Origin: an uncultured Rubrobacteraceae bacterium
GTDB lineage: Bacteria > Actinomycetota > Rubrobacteria > Rubrobacterales > Rubrobacteraceae
Assembly (NCBI GenBank): GCA_902806095.1
Contig: CADCVF010000084.1
Span: forward strand, 1 to 57,714
DNA length: 57,714 bases
Direction of reading: 5' to 3'
Part shown: positions 32,457 through 42,016 of the stretch, piece after piece
How the letters are laid out: each line of letters opens with the position of its first letter
Numbering within the stretch: the stretch's first letter is position 1
Made by a program: the position numbers and the translations under genes
Notes under the pieces: generated by a model
Seen by the model: the letters and a program-made list of their open reading frames with translations, nothing else
Database searches by the model: none
Told to the model about the DNA's origin: nothing

Positions 32457-34391
32457 TTATGACTCGTTGCCTCCGTTCGCGTCTCCACCCTCGAGGCGCC
32501 TTCCCTGCACCGAAGCCTGCCGGCCCCCGCGGGCGTCGACCATGCACACCGCACGCACGCTGCCTGACCACTTCGAGCTTGCCGGTTCGGCGGATCCTCC
32601 CGCTTGACCGCGAAGCGTGCCCGGGTGTTCGCGTTTTTCCCCGATTCCTTCTCGATGCCGGGTGTCTTCGCCGCCCGAAGCACCTGCGTACTTGCTCCGG
32701 AGGTACTCGATCAACGGCTCCACCTCGGCGGGCCGGCCGCGAAAGCCGACGTAGCCGTCCGGCCTGACGAGGTAGAGCGACTCCGCGCTGGCGCCGTACA
32801 GTTCGTGCAGCGAACCCGACCCGTCGAGCAACACCGAGCCCTCCCGATCCAGTCCCTCCGGCGCGCTGTCGGCGCCGACGATGAGGTGAGTCTTGATCGG
32901 GTTGCCCGGAAGTCCTTCCACCCGTCGCGCTACCTCCAACAGGTTGGCGTAGCCCGTTTCGGTGTGGTCCATCCCGTCGAACAGCAGCAAGCTGAAGCCC
33001 GGTACACGGAACTCCCGGAAGAGGCTGGTCTTCTCCCGGGAGGCCGCCCGAATGCTCGGGCCGTCGGGCGCCCTGTCTCCGGCGCGCGGCCCACCACGGA
33101 AGCGGAGCAGGTCCTTGAGACCGGCCGTCCCGCTTGCTCGTGCCCACGGTATCGGCATACTCATCGACTTAGCGATGCGCGTACCGCCATGCGATGGCGA
33201 GAGCGAGGAGGAGCGGTAGTTGATGAAAAGTTGCGAGGAGCGCCGGGCGGCGTAGGCCTGAACGCGGTCCAGGGTCAGGACGCGCTCGCGCAGGAACCGC
33301 ATAACGGGGTTGTCGGAGAGCAAAACCCTCGTGTTCGTGTCCGTCTGGGCGAGCACCCGTCTGGCGACCGGCAGCCGTTCCTCTTCGTAGGTGTCGAGGA
33401 GGCGTTCGGACGCTTCCCCCTGTACGACGAGCGCAAGCTTCCACCCCAGGTTGCAGGCGTCCTGGATGCCGGTGTTCATCCCCTGGGCCCCGAAAGGGCT
33501 GTGGACGTGGGCCGCGTCGCCGGCCAGGAACGCGCGCTCGACGCGGTACCGGTCCACCATGCGACGGTTGATCGTGAAATCGGACATCCAGGTCGGGTTG
33601 GAGAGGGGGGTCTCGACGTCCCCGGTGCGCTCGCTGAGGAGTCTCTGGAAGAGCTCCAGCGAGAGCGGCGGCACAGTTTCGTCTTCCAAGACGGCGAAGA
33701 TGCGCCATTGCGAGGTGCCCGGCAGGGGGAAGACGGTGAACATCCCGTCGGGTGGGAACCAAGTATGGGTCCGGTCGCGTTCCCGGCTCCAGTCCACGTC
33801 CGCGTCGGCCAGCAGGAATCTCTCCTCGTAGGTGTCGCCCTCGAACGCGACCCCGAGGGCCTTTCGCACCCGGCTGCGTGCCCCGTCGCAGCCGACGAGC
33901 CAACCGGCGAGGATCTCTTCCGTCTCGTAGGAATCGCCGTGTTTGACCGTGGCGATCACGCTCGAGTCCGTTTGGCGGAAGCCCTCGAGCTCCCGGGAAC
34001 GTTCGACCGTACCGCCCAGCTCGAGCAGGCGTTCGATGAGGGGGCGTTCGACGCTGGCCTGGGGCGTGATCCAGAGCCGGGGATAGGGCGTGTCGAGGTT
34101 CCGGAGCCCCGCCGCGCTGAGCGTGAGGAGCAGCCGGTCTCCGGCGTAGAGGTTCGCGTCGGTCACCGCCCCCCCCGTAGCGAGCACCCGGTCTACGACG
34201 CCCATGGCGTCGAAGAGCTCCAGGGTGCGCGGCTGGAGCCCCAAGGCGCGGGAGGTGGTCGCAGGCGACGCGGCCTTGTCGACGATGCGGCAACCCACGC
34301 CGCGCCTGAGCAACTCGCAGGCCAGCGTCAGCCCTGTCGGACCCGCGCCGACGATCAGGACGTCCGTCTCGTGCTTTGCTGTGGGTCTCAT
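32457..34391 (-). CDS. FAD-dependent aromatic monooxygenase (PheA/TfdB type)
   Basis: Hydroxylates an aromatic or polyketide-like substrate with NAD(P)H and O2. ATG at 34391 behind AGGAGGA. FAD fold TDVLIVGAGPTGLTLACELL, DG motif AGWLVGCDGARSRVRKAL, and GD motif RAFLAGDAAHVHSPFGAQGM are intact, followed by a thioredoxin-like C-terminal domain ending near LYLVRPDGYVGFRGRPAEVE and LIEYLRSKYAG. Native family length is about 560-570; the frame runs another ~75 residues through repeat A before stopping, so the C-terminus has probably been replaced by rearrangement. It overlaps the preceding small membrane-protein gene by four bases. Confidence 0.85.
   Translation of the reverse strand: MRPTAKHETDVLIVGAGPTGLTLACELLRRGVGCRIVDKAASPATTSRALGLQPRTLELFDAMGVVDRVLATGGAVTDANLYAGDRLLLTLSAAGLRNLDTPYPRLWITPQASVERPLIERLLELGGTVERSRELEGFRQTDSSVIATVKHGDSYETEEILAGWLVGCDGARSRVRKALGVAFEGDTYEERFLLADADVDWSRERDRTHTWFPPDGMFTVFPLPGTSQWRIFAVLEDETVPPLSLELFQRLLSERTGDVETPLSNPTWMSDFTINRRMVDRYRVERAFLAGDAAHVHSPFGAQGMNTGIQDACNLGWKLALVVQGEASERLLDTYEEERLPVARRVLAQTDTNTRVLLSDNPVMRFLRERVLTLDRVQAYAARRSSQLFINYRSSSLSPSHGGTRIAKSMSMPIPWARASGTAGLKDLLRFRGGPRAGDRAPDGPSIRAASREKTSLFREFRVPGFSLLLFDGMDHTETGYANLLEVARRVEGLPGNPIKTHLIVGADSAPEGLDREGSVLLDGSGSLHELYGASAESLYLVRPDGYVGFRGRPAEVEPLIEYLRSKYAGASGGEDTRHREGIGEKREHPGTLRGQAGGSAEPASSKWSGSVRAVCMVDARGGRQASVQGRRLEGGDANGGNES
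32471..32587. repeat. 117-bp imperfect direct repeat, copy A
   Basis: About 80% identical by eye to 35411-35527. Shared segments include ACCATGCACACCGCACGCAC and CTTCGAG.TGCCGGTT. It overlaps the 3' extension of the FAD monooxygenase frame and lies upstream of the membrane-protein gene. On the plus strand both copies can be read as [15 protein letters not shown]. Confidence 0.6.
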
Positions 34392-34879
34392 AACGTTGTT
34401 CCTCCTTTGTGCTTGGGTCTCTCTGCGGGCCTGACCCCGATGTATGCGACGCCCAATGTGATAAGGACCAACAGGGCCCCCGGGAGCAGCACCAGGAAAC
34501 CCAGGGAACCCAACTGGAGCACGTTGTGAAATAGAGAAAAGTGGTGAGTCTGGGCGGCGTGGAAGACGAAGTGCGGTATCGCGAAGACGAGATAGGTGAG
34601 AAGCGCGACCCGCGAGAGACGTCTTTCGGGCGAGATCGCGGCCGACACCGGTAGCACGCCCAGGGCCAGGTTCATCGCGCCGTAGTCCCTGACAAGGTGC
34701 TCGTTGTAGGGGTCCAAGGTGGAGATCCAATCCCAGCCCGGAAAAGGGATGTCACCGTAAAAGGAGCGGGGAAACAGCAGCGCCCAGAGACCGGCCCCCA
34801 GCGTCGTCGCCGCTACTAGCAGAAGCCCGCTCCGGAGCCAAGCGTCACGCATCATCTTCTGGCCCGGCTCGCTGCTCAT
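34388..34879 (-). CDS. Small four-TM membrane protein
   Basis: 163 residues with four hydrophobic helices (SGLLLVAATTLGAGLWALLF, YGAMNLALGVLPVSAAI, VALLTYLVFAIPHFVFHAAQ, FLVLLPGALLVLITLGVAYI) and the periplasm-side YNEHLVRDYGAMN and HFVFHAAQTHH. Resembles DoxX/DUF4345-like small membrane proteins, not firmly assigned. It overlaps the monooxygenase gene by four bases (ATGA) and the epimerase remnant by four, so the three were one operon. Confidence 0.7.
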   Translation of the reverse strand: MSSEPGQKMMRDAWLRSGLLLVAATTLGAGLWALLFPRSFYGDIPFPGWDWISTLDPYNEHLVRDYGAMNLALGVLPVSAAISPERRLSRVALLTYLVFAIPHFVFHAAQTHHFSLFHNVLQLGSLGFLVLLPGALLVLITLGVAYIGVRPAERPKHKGGTTL

Positions 34880-35263
34880 GCCAGCTTTTCCCTTCCTGTG
34901 CCGCGAAACCTAAATCGAAGGGTTCCATCCAGGAACTCCTCCCACTGAATTTCGCCGTGTGCCCTGCCCGGCGCCAGCAGCGCCCCTTCGCGCAGAGCTC
35001 TGGCCGTCTTGCCGGGCACCGGGACCTCAACCACCCTCCGTCGCCGCCCGGTCGCCTTCAGGTAGGAGCGCGCGAGATCCGGGAGGGCCCTGACCTCCGG
35101 GCCGCCGATGTCCGGGACGTGTCCGGCTGGCTCCGAGAGTGCGAGCTCGACCATGCGGTCGGCAACCTCCCCGATATCCATCGGCCGGATCCCGCAGGCG
35201 GTCCACCACCCGGCGCCCGAGCGAGCCCGTGCCACCCGTAACCAGAACCTCAGACGCGTTCAC
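34876..35263 (-). pseudogene. NmrA-like NAD(P)-binding epimerase with internal deletion
   Basis: The start is intact: GTG at 35263, then [20 protein letters not shown] (Rossmann fold). After RLRDPA the frame is lost; a second frame gives [40 protein letters not shown] and [20 protein letters not shown], the C-terminal third of the same family. Roughly 130-150 residues between are missing and the join is out of frame, so the gene is dead. Confidence 0.75.
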
Positions 35264-35410
35264 TCCCTCATCCTCCCTCGTATTCGCTGCCCTCGCGTCT
35301 CTCCATCTGCCCCAGGGTCTCGGCCCGATCGTGCGGGTCACCATCCCGCCGAACACCTTGGGCGGGCATCCCTCGCCTGGCTCGGGCCTGGCGGTGTTCT
35401 GGTGTGCCGC

Positions 35411-35527
35411 TCCCATTCGCGCCTCCTCCCTCGAAGCACCTTCTTTGCACGGAAGTCTGCCGCCCCCAGCGAGTGGCCACCATGCACACCGCACGCACAT
35501 TGCCTGAACATTTCGAGCGTGCCGGTT
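35411..35527. repeat. 117-bp imperfect direct repeat, copy B
   Basis: Partner of 32471-32587. It sits between the epimerase remnant and the divergent STAND-ATPase regulator gene, a position where both promoters would lie; similarity continues weakly for ~35 bases towards the regulator start. Confidence 0.6.
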
Positions 35528-35578
35528 GGCGGCGAACCCCCGCTGGTCCGCGACGGGCGCCGCTGGTATGCTGGGGGC

Positions 35579-37960
35579 GTGGCTGGAAGCGGGTCCCACG
35601 AGGCGACGCCGGGGCACGGCGCTCACTTCGGCGCGCGCTTGCGGCGGCTGCGGGAGGGTGCAGGCCTCACACAGGAGGAGCTCGCCTCGAGGGCCGGCCT
35701 GAGCACGCGCGCGATCAGCAGCCTGGAGCGCGGCGAGAGGAAGCACCCCCATCCCCACACCGTGCGCTCGCTCGCCGACGCGCTGGGGTTGGCGGACGAC
35801 GGGCGCGCCTCGCTGTTCGCGGCGGTGCCCGGACGAGGCGGCGCTGCCCAGGCCCCCGCAACCGTACCCCCGGAGTCCGACCTTCCTATCCCCTCGACGC
35901 CCCTTTTGGGTCGAGAGAGGGAGCTTCGGGAGGTAAGGGATTTACTTGGGGAGGTCCGGTTGCTCACGCTCACGGGCACCGGCGGGGTGGGCAAGACGCG
36001 CCTCGCGCTGGAGGCGGCCCGAGCCTCGCTCGCCGAGGGGCTCTTCTTACCCGCCGACGTCGCCTTCGTCGCCCTGGCCCCGCTCGAAGATCCGGCCCTC
36101 GTAATTCCTCATGTAGCCCGGTTGCTGGGCGTGAGGGAGGCGAAGGACCAGACCCTGGAAGAGGTTCTGCGTGCTCGTCTGCGGGGCAAGCGAACGTTGC
36201 TCGTGCTCGACAACTTCGAGCACGTGTTGGACGCCTCGCCCGAGGTCGCGAGCCTGGTGGGGTCCTGCCCGGATGCGACGATTCTCGCTACCAGCCGCAC
36301 ACCGTTGCGCGTCAGGGGCGAGCAGGAGTACCCGGTCGGGCCTTTGGCGTTGCCCGCCTCCACCCTCTCGCCGGACGTCCGGAGCGTGCTCGGTTCTCCC
36401 GCGGGGGAGCTGTTCGTGGAACGCGCGAAGGCCGCCTCGCCCTCCTTCGAAGTCACCAGAGATAACGCCGCAGACGTGGCGGCGATCTGCTGGCGGCTCG
36501 CAGGGCTTCCGCTCGCGCTGGAGCTGGTGGCGGCGCGCGTGCGGTTCCTGGAGCCCGCGGCGCTCCTCTCGCGATTGGATTGGGCAGCGCTATCAGCGAG
36601 TTGGGCCCGGGACCTCCCCGACCGGCAAAGGACCATGCGGGCGACGCTCGACTGGAGTCACGATCTGTTGGACGAGCCCGAGAGGGTACTGTTTCGGCGC
36701 TTGTCCGTGTTCGCTGGTGGCTTCTCCCTAACGGCGGCGGAGGCCGTCGGCGCAGCGGGGGAAGAAGGTCCAAAGGAGGTGCCCGAACTCCTCGGGCGGC
36801 TGGTGGAGCAGTCTCTGGTGGCCGCGGAAGTGATCGGCAATGAGGAGGCTCGCTACGGGATGCTGGAGCCCGTCCGCCAGTATGCGCTCGAGAAGCTGGA
36901 GGAGGCCCAGGAGGCCGAGGCTATCAGGCGCTCTCATGCCGCGTTCTTCCTTGCGCTCGCCGAGCGAGCTCATTCGGAGTTGCAAACGGCTCGGCAGGTG
37001 GAGTGGCACGGGCGGCTCGACCGGGACTACGGTAACCTGCGGTCGGCGGTATCGTGGGCGTTATCGGAGGGCGAGGCGGAGATCGCCGCTCGGTTGGGAT
37101 GGGCGCTGTGGTTGTACTGGTCGGTCCGCGACCGCCACGAGGAGGGGCGCAGATGGATGGAGGCTGCGCTCGAGCACGAGCTGCCGCCGGGCCTACGGGC
37201 GAGGGCCGCCAACGTCGCGGCGGCCATGGCGTATTCGCAGGGTGACTACCAAGCGTGCGAGAGGCACCATCGGGTATCTATGGAGGCGTCGCTGCGGGCG
37301 GGGGACGTGCTCCTTGAGGGTTACTCTTGGATAGCGCAGGGACTCGTGGCGTTGAGCCGCGGGGATCCCGCAGAGGCGGCGCCCGCCATGCAGAGGGCCA
37401 TAACGCTGTTAGATCGGGCCGACGACCAGGGGATGGCCGCGATGGCGCGTGTCTGGCTCGGGACGACGCTTCTGATTCAAGCCGATGGTGATCGCGCAGC
37501 CTCGATGTTCGAGGAGGGGCTTGCGATATCCCGCCGTACCGGCGACAGGCTCAGCGCCAATATCGCGCTCTACAACCTGGCGCAGGTGGCGCTCTCCTGC
37601 GGCGACTACGCCGGCGCCGCGGCGCTCTTCGAGGAAGGGATAACCCTGTCCGACGAGACCAGGGACGTAGCGAATCTCGCGTACTTCTCCGAGGGGCTGG
37701 CCGTCGCGACCGGGAAGCGGGGGGAAGCACATCGATCTGCGCGCCTGTTCGGGGTGGCGGAGGGGCTGCTGAAGGAGGTTGGAGCCACCGTCTACAATTA
37801 CTATCTCCCGGACCGTACCCTCTACGACCATACCAGGGCGGCGGTGCGTTCTGTCCTGGACGAGGAGCCATTCGAGACGGCACGCAACGAGGGCAGGGAG
37901 ATGGCCTTCGACGACGCGGTAGCTTACGCGCTCGGAGGCGACGCGGCGTCCCGAGTTTGA
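35579..37960 (+). CDS. XRE-type HTH / STAND (NB-ARC-like) ATPase / TPR transcriptional regulator
   Basis: 793 residues. Residues ~15-75 are an XRE helix-turn-helix ([39 protein letters not shown]). Residues ~105-400 are a STAND ATPase: [20 protein letters not shown] (Walker A) and [20 protein letters not shown] (Walker B), with [15 protein letters not shown] as in AfsR/MalT-like regulators. The C-terminal half is TPR helices ([40 protein letters not shown]). The GTG at 35579 follows a TATGCT seven bases before it and no ribosome site, so it may be leaderless. Likely senses a ligand through the TPR part; target genes unknown. Confidence 0.88.
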   Translation: MAGSGSHEATPGHGAHFGARLRRLREGAGLTQEELASRAGLSTRAISSLERGERKHPHPHTVRSLADALGLADDGRASLFAAVPGRGGAAQAPATVPPESDLPIPSTPLLGRERELREVRDLLGEVRLLTLTGTGGVGKTRLALEAARASLAEGLFLPADVAFVALAPLEDPALVIPHVARLLGVREAKDQTLEEVLRARLRGKRTLLVLDNFEHVLDASPEVASLVGSCPDATILATSRTPLRVRGEQEYPVGPLALPASTLSPDVRSVLGSPAGELFVERAKAASPSFEVTRDNAADVAAICWRLAGLPLALELVAARVRFLEPAALLSRLDWAALSASWARDLPDRQRTMRATLDWSHDLLDEPERVLFRRLSVFAGGFSLTAAEAVGAAGEEGPKEVPELLGRLVEQSLVAAEVIGNEEARYGMLEPVRQYALEKLEEAQEAEAIRRSHAAFFLALAERAHSELQTARQVEWHGRLDRDYGNLRSAVSWALSEGEAEIAARLGWALWLYWSVRDRHEEGRRWMEAALEHELPPGLRARAANVAAAMAYSQGDYQACERHHRVSMEASLRAGDVLLEGYSWIAQGLVALSRGDPAEAAPAMQRAITLLDRADDQGMAAMARVWLGTTLLIQADGDRAASMFEEGLAISRRTGDRLSANIALYNLAQVALSCGDYAGAAALFEEGITLSDETRDVANLAYFSEGLAVATGKRGEAHRSARLFGVAEGLLKEVGATVYNYYLPDRTLYDHTRAAVRSVLDEEPFETARNEGREMAFDDAVAYALGGDAASRV

Positions 37961-38517
37961 CGATCTACCATGCGTTAGACGACCTATCGGGTGCCGGACT
38001 GGCTCTGACGGTGCTGGGAGAGGTCACCTTTGCCGAGGGCAATCCCGTCCGCGCCGAGCAACTCTTTGATGAAAGCGAGGAGGTTCTGCGAGCAGCCGGG
38101 TCACGGTCTAACCTGGCCGTTAACCTCAGCATTCGCGCGGTAAACACGGCGATGTGTGGCGATCACGCGCAGTCGATCGCCTCATTGCGGGAGAGCTTGG
38201 CGCTCGCGCTCCGCATGCATGACACCCAGATCGGCACCTACAGCCTGGAAGGGCTGGCCGGCGCTTCAGCGATGTTGGGGGAGGGGCAACGCGCCGCTCG
38301 GCTCTTCGGCGCAGCGGAAGCGTTGCGCGAGCGGTCCGGATCCGTGATCGGGCTCGCCATCTTGCGCGAGCTGCGCGAGCGTTACCTAGCGGCGCTGCCG
38401 GCTCGGTTCGACGCGGACGATCTGGAGGCCGAGTGGTCGGTGGGCCTGGCGATGACCTTCGAGCAGGTCGCCGAGTACGCCCTTGGGGACGACAAAGCGT
38501 CGTCCTCATCGGCGTGA
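37957..38517 (+). CDS. Orphan TPR C-terminal part of a second STAND regulator
   Basis: 186 residues that match the last third of the preceding regulator in arrangement: [57 protein letters not shown] and a closing [11 protein letters not shown] (the upstream protein ends [10 protein letters not shown]). It lacks HTH and ATPase domains. Its TTG overlaps the upstream stop by four bases, so it could still be translated. Best seen as the tail of a former tandem copy whose first ~600 residues were deleted. Confidence 0.65.
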   Translation: MTIYHALDDLSGAGLALTVLGEVTFAEGNPVRAEQLFDESEEVLRAAGSRSNLAVNLSIRAVNTAMCGDHAQSIASLRESLALALRMHDTQIGTYSLEGLAGASAMLGEGQRAARLFGAAEALRERSGSVIGLAILRELRERYLAALPARFDADDLEAEWSVGLAMTFEQVAEYALGDDKASSSSA

Positions 38518-38738
38518 TGGGCTCACGAATAAACGTCCTGTAAAGGCTCGCGGAGGGCTGCCAGGTGCCTCTTGCAGACCTCAGGATCTTCTTGATGTGA
38601 GGGGGTAGGTCAAGGTTATAGAGATGAGCCGTCCCTTGAAGGCCCTGAACCCACCGCACAACAATAGGCTAAGCTAAAAACTCGGGCGGAGAGAGGCGCA
38701 GGCAGGGAGGAAACTTATCCTCTCGGAAGGAGGTTCAG

Positions 38739-39851
38739 GTGGCACAAGCAGGCGACTCTTCGAGTGCCGAAACGCTCGAAGGGCTCATCCGGGGGAAGGT
38801 GGAAACGGCCAGTGTACCAGGGCTTTCGGTGGTGGTGGTGAAGGGAGACCGCGTCGTCTGGGCTAAGGGGTTCGGATTCGCCGACCTCGCGATCTCGACC
38901 CCAGCCACCCCCGCGACGAGCTACCTGTGGTTCTCGATGACCAAGATCGTCACCGCCACGGCCGTGATGCGCCTGGCCGAGGGCGGCAAGCTCGACCTTG
39001 ATGCCCCGGCCGACGAGTACTTCCGCGGCTTGAAGCTCGTCTCGCAGCCTACCCCCGTGACCGTCCGGCACCTCCTGAGCCACAGCTCCGGGCTCACCAA
39101 CCCCCTGCCGATCAGGTGGGTCCGGCCCGCCGACACTGCGGCCTCCGACCATAGTACCTTCGTCGGCCGCCTGCTCGCCAAGCATCGTAGGCTCAAGTTC
39201 AACCCTGGCGAAAGCGCCGGCTACTCCAACCTCGGCTACCTGGTCTTGGGGGAGGTGATCTCCGAGATCTCCGGCGCGAGGTACGAGGAGTACGTGCGCG
39301 CGGAGATCCTCTCCCCACTAGGTATGGACCGCACCGGCTTTTCCTACCCGGAGCAGCCCACAGGGAATGTCGCCGCCACCGGCTACCAGCCTCTGTGGGA
39401 ACCTCTCACCCCGTTATTTAGGGCCGCCTTGCCTAAGGGCGTGGTAGGTCGTCGTCAGGGTAGGTACGTCTCCTTCAACCCCTTCTACGTCAAAGGACCT
39501 GCCTACGGCGGGATGGTCGGAGGAGTCGATGAGGCCGCCCGGTTCGTTCAGCTGCACCTCAACGGCGGCGAAGTGGACGGCGTGCGGCTACTGTCGCCGG
39601 AGTCGGTCACCGAGATGCAAGAGATCATACCCAAAGGAGGCAGGCGGGATTTCGGGTTGGGCTGGTTCCGCTCGCGCGAGGCCAGGGAGCGGCGTCCCAA
39701 CTTCGCCGAGCACTTGGGCGGCGGGGCCGGCTTCTGGAACGTGATGCGGATCTACCCCGAGGAGTCGCTAGGGGTTGTTATGATGGGCAACACCACGAGC
39801 TACGACCACGAGTCAATCCTCGACGCCATAGTAAGTACCGAATGGGCGTGA
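38739..39851 (+). CDS. Serine hydrolase, class C beta-lactamase fold
   Basis: 370 residues, esterase/DD-peptidase/beta-lactamase superfamily. Active-site SMTK (Ser66, Lys69), the Tyr motif GYSNLGYLVLG, and HLGGGAG in place of the KTG triad. LLSHSSGLTNPLP is the typical family loop. No signal peptide, so a cytoplasmic esterase is more likely than a wall enzyme. GTG start behind AAGGAGG. Confidence 0.88.
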   Translation: MAQAGDSSSAETLEGLIRGKVETASVPGLSVVVVKGDRVVWAKGFGFADLAISTPATPATSYLWFSMTKIVTATAVMRLAEGGKLDLDAPADEYFRGLKLVSQPTPVTVRHLLSHSSGLTNPLPIRWVRPADTAASDHSTFVGRLLAKHRRLKFNPGESAGYSNLGYLVLGEVISEISGARYEEYVRAEILSPLGMDRTGFSYPEQPTGNVAATGYQPLWEPLTPLFRAALPKGVVGRRQGRYVSFNPFYVKGPAYGGMVGGVDEAARFVQLHLNGGEVDGVRLLSPESVTEMQEIIPKGGRRDFGLGWFRSREARERRPNFAEHLGGGAGFWNVMRIYPEESLGVVMMGNTTSYDHESILDAIVSTEWA

Positions 39852-39929
39852 ACCTCTCCCAATAGACACGCTGTCGGTGTCGGAAGCCCGATGACCCGAT
39901 GAACGGCATACCATAACCGAAGGTCCGCC

Positions 39930-40180
39930 CGATCATCCTGGCCCTCGACGACGAACGGAAGAACCTCAAGCTGGTCGAGCGCGAGCTCCGCAAGCGCTAC
40001 GAGGCGGCCTACCACGTCGCGTGCGAGGGCTCGGTCGCCGGGAGTACCCGATCGAGCGGTTCCTCCGGGTCGTGACCGATCTCCTGAAAGTGTGGATCAG
40101 CCCCTACCACTCCGAGGCTAATGTCCTGGTTCGGGTGGTGGGCGAAGGACGGTTGCGACGATCTCACGAAACAAGGGGAA
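39930..40180 (+). pseudogene. Remnant of a fused response regulator / thioredoxin-reductase-like gene
   Basis: RPIILALDDERKNLKLVERE, then LRKRYEAAYHVA, match the start of the receiver domain of the actinobacterial fusion protein; after a frame change YPIERFLRVVTDLLKVWISP, SEANVLVRVVG and RSHETRG match its linker (usual form '.YP.vdDLL..W...... vrvvG.rwS.rSHElRdFL'). The reductase part is gone. Recognition is by motif memory only. Confidence 0.5.
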
Positions 40181-40181
40181 T

Positions 40182-40760
40182 TCAGCGTCGTTGGTCTCGC
40201 AAACCCGCCGCGAAGGCCTCCAAGAGTCTGACGAAGCTCTCCTCCGGATCCAAGGCTATGCCGAAACCGCCCGCCACCTCCAGCGTGGCGAAGCCGTGGG
40301 CTACGCTTCTTAGGCCCCGCGCGGCATGCACGGCCTCCTGGCCGAAGAGCCCGTAGGAGGCGAGAACCGCCAGCACCGGTTCGAACGCCTGTCCCTCGGC
40401 TTGGGCGAGTTCGGGATCGTCGGGGTGCGAGAGCCGGTAGGACCTGACGGTGGCCGCGTATAGTCCGGGGCGCTCCTTGACGAAGCCGCGGTAGGCCCGC
40501 GCCAGGCCGAAGATCCCCTCGTCGGCCGCCTTGCCCGCCGCAGCCCGGGAGAGCCTATGCCCGAGCTCGCGGACGCCCATGAGAGCAAGTTCTCGCCTCA
40601 GGCCCCCAAGCCCGGCGACGTGGTTGTAGAGCGAAGGGGTGCGTATCCCGAGCTCGGACGCGAGGCCGGAGAGCGTGACGGCCTCCAGGCCCTTCTCGTC
40701 GGCCAGGGAGGCGGCGGCCTCGACCACCGCCTCTCTGCCCAAACCTGCCCTTGGCGACAC
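40182..40760 (-). CDS. TetR-family regulator (WHG-type C-terminal domain)
   Basis: 192 residues. N-terminal HTH: GREAVVEAAASLADEKGLEA, VTLSGLASELGIRTPSLYNH; C-terminal RPGLYAATVRSYRLSHPDDP and ARGLRSVAHGFATLEVAGGF, GIALDPEESFVRLLEAFAAG are typical of the TetR_C/WHG subgroup. GTG start, 11 bases after the upstream DUF4260 gene stop, so the two share an operon. It probably binds the palindrome inside the operon promoter. Confidence 0.88.
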   Translation of the reverse strand: MSPRAGLGREAVVEAAASLADEKGLEAVTLSGLASELGIRTPSLYNHVAGLGGLRRELALMGVRELGHRLSRAAAGKAADEGIFGLARAYRGFVKERPGLYAATVRSYRLSHPDDPELAQAEGQAFEPVLAVLASYGLFGQEAVHAARGLRSVAHGFATLEVAGGFGIALDPEESFVRLLEAFAAGLRDQRR

Positions 40761-40771
40761 CGGAGGCGCCC

Positions 40772-41185
40772 CTATCGCACGCGCTCGAGGTGCGTGTCCT
40801 TGAAAGCGGACGGGTACTTGAGTCCGTAGCCCACGGTCCGGTCCATACCTATGTGCGCGAACCAGATCAGCGCCACGGCCACCACCAACGGGCTCGCGAA
40901 GATTATCCCCAAAGCGCCTACCACCGCGGGCATGGCGTAGGTGTGGAACGCGTTGTAGATGGCGGCGCCGACCTGTGACCCGGCAAGATAACCGAGCATA
41001 GAGAGGTCGGGCGCGAGCAGTAGTACTCCGAACATCAACCAGCCACTCCCGTTTACCCGGTAGAGCAGCACGCTCAAGACGAGCAAGGCGACGCCCTCAA
41101 CCCGCAGCAGCGCGGCGGGTCGCAAAAAGCGCGCCACCGGTGGCTCTCTCGTCTCGTCCTGCCCGACGTAAGCCTTTGCTTCCAT
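40772..41185 (-). CDS. DUF4260 membrane protein
   Basis: 137 residues, four hydrophobic helices. GSGWLMFGVLLLAPDLSMLG, YLAGSQVGAAIYNAFHTYAM and ALIWFAHIGMDRTVGYGLKY are the family core. The ATG at 41185 is preferred over the GTG directly before it because AAGGAG is then at a better distance. First gene of the DUF4260-tetR operon and the probable effector controlled by the regulator; function unknown. Confidence 0.88.
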   Translation of the reverse strand: MEAKAYVGQDETREPPVARFLRPAALLRVEGVALLVLSVLLYRVNGSGWLMFGVLLLAPDLSMLGYLAGSQVGAAIYNAFHTYAMPAVVGALGIIFASPLVVAVALIWFAHIGMDRTVGYGLKYPSAFKDTHLERVR

Positions 41186-41235
41186 CACTTGCTCCTTCCC
41201 GCGGGGCGATCCGCATCGTTTGCTAATAGGATTAG

Positions 41236-41265
41236 ACTATAAACTAATTATATTAGTACTGTCAA
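41236..41265 (-). promoter_or_regulatory. Promoter with embedded palindromic operator for DUF4260-tetR
   Basis: On the minus strand TTGACA (41265-41260) and TATAGT (41241-41236) are 18 bases apart. Between them lies ACTAAT-ATA-ATTAGT (41257-41243), a 6+3+6 inverted repeat. A repressor bound there would block polymerase, so autorepression by the TetR protein is likely. The region is AT-rich compared with its surroundings. Confidence 0.65.
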
Positions 41266-41617
41266 GCCGCATCGCCGGCGTCCCGCAATGCTCCACGTTC
41301 GCTTGGGGCCAGGGGAGGGGTAGCAGGAGTTTCGACTTCCGGTCTGCTACCAGAGGTCCGGCTAGCCCAACCAAGGGTTGCGCAGAACCGTTTCGAGGAC
41401 CTGTATCACCCCGTTGGGTCACAGGTCGTCGGGTGTCTGCCTGGAAAACCGCCGACGCTCGTGTGTGGTCTTATCCCTACGTTTGTGCAGCAACTGTGCA
41501 GCAACCCGACCAGGACGGAGCCGAACGGGGCCAAAAAGTGAGTGCCCCAAGTAGGCGATAAACGGCTTACCTAAGCGACACACGCGGATGGAACAGAACG
41601 GATCCGAGCGTCCCGAA
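41266..41617. repeat. Right flank of island: integrase arm-like repeats at 41485-41505, otherwise no gene
   Basis: GTGCAGCAACTGTGCAGCAAC is a tandem of one 10-base unit, matching the element after tRNA-Ile (TGTGCAGCAAC) and tRNA-Val. It lies ~110 bases left of the duplicated tRNA end, where the attP arm of an integrated element would be expected. No integrase frame is left; the rest of the stretch has no convincing gene. Confidence 0.5.
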
Positions 41618-41665
<48 letters not shown>

Positions 41666-42016
41666 TCTTCGTTCTCCCATTCCTATGGGCAATACCCGAC
41701 GACGGTTGGGACCGAGAGGGTTTCCCAGGCTTGCCCATCTCCCCCTGCTCCTCGCCCTCTTGACGGCCACCGCGCACGGGACCCCGTGGTCGCTTTCCTC
41801 GAAGGGGTGGGAGGTCTCGTTCTTCAGCGCGCGGTCTAAATGGGCGCGGAGCTTGAGGAGGGCTTTCGCGTTGTCGGTGATGGCTACGTCCTCGCCCAGC
41901 AGCAGGCCCTTCCCCGACGTGGAGGTGGGGCGTTCTCACCGGCCCCGTCTCAGCCTCGGAGCGGCACGGTGCTCAAGGTGCCTTATCGTCCATCCTCGGC
42001 TTCGATCGCTAGAGAC
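41666..42016 (-). other. Coding-like remnant, unassigned
   Basis: On the minus strand one frame reads GLLLGEDVAITDNAKALLKL, RAHLDRALKNETSHPFEE without a start codon or ribosome site, between the attR and the next gene. It may be the end of a truncated gene. I cannot name it. Confidence 0.3.

Noticed and set aside
32604-34529. 641-codon plus-strand frame across the FAD monooxygenase
   Set aside because: Exact antisense of a gene with clear FAD motifs; an open frame caused by GC-rich codon usage.
38126-38659. Minus-strand frame reading GTAHLYNLDLPPHIKKILRS
   Set aside because: Looks protein-like for ~40 residues but has no start with ribosome site and overlaps the TPR gene; kept only as a curiosity.
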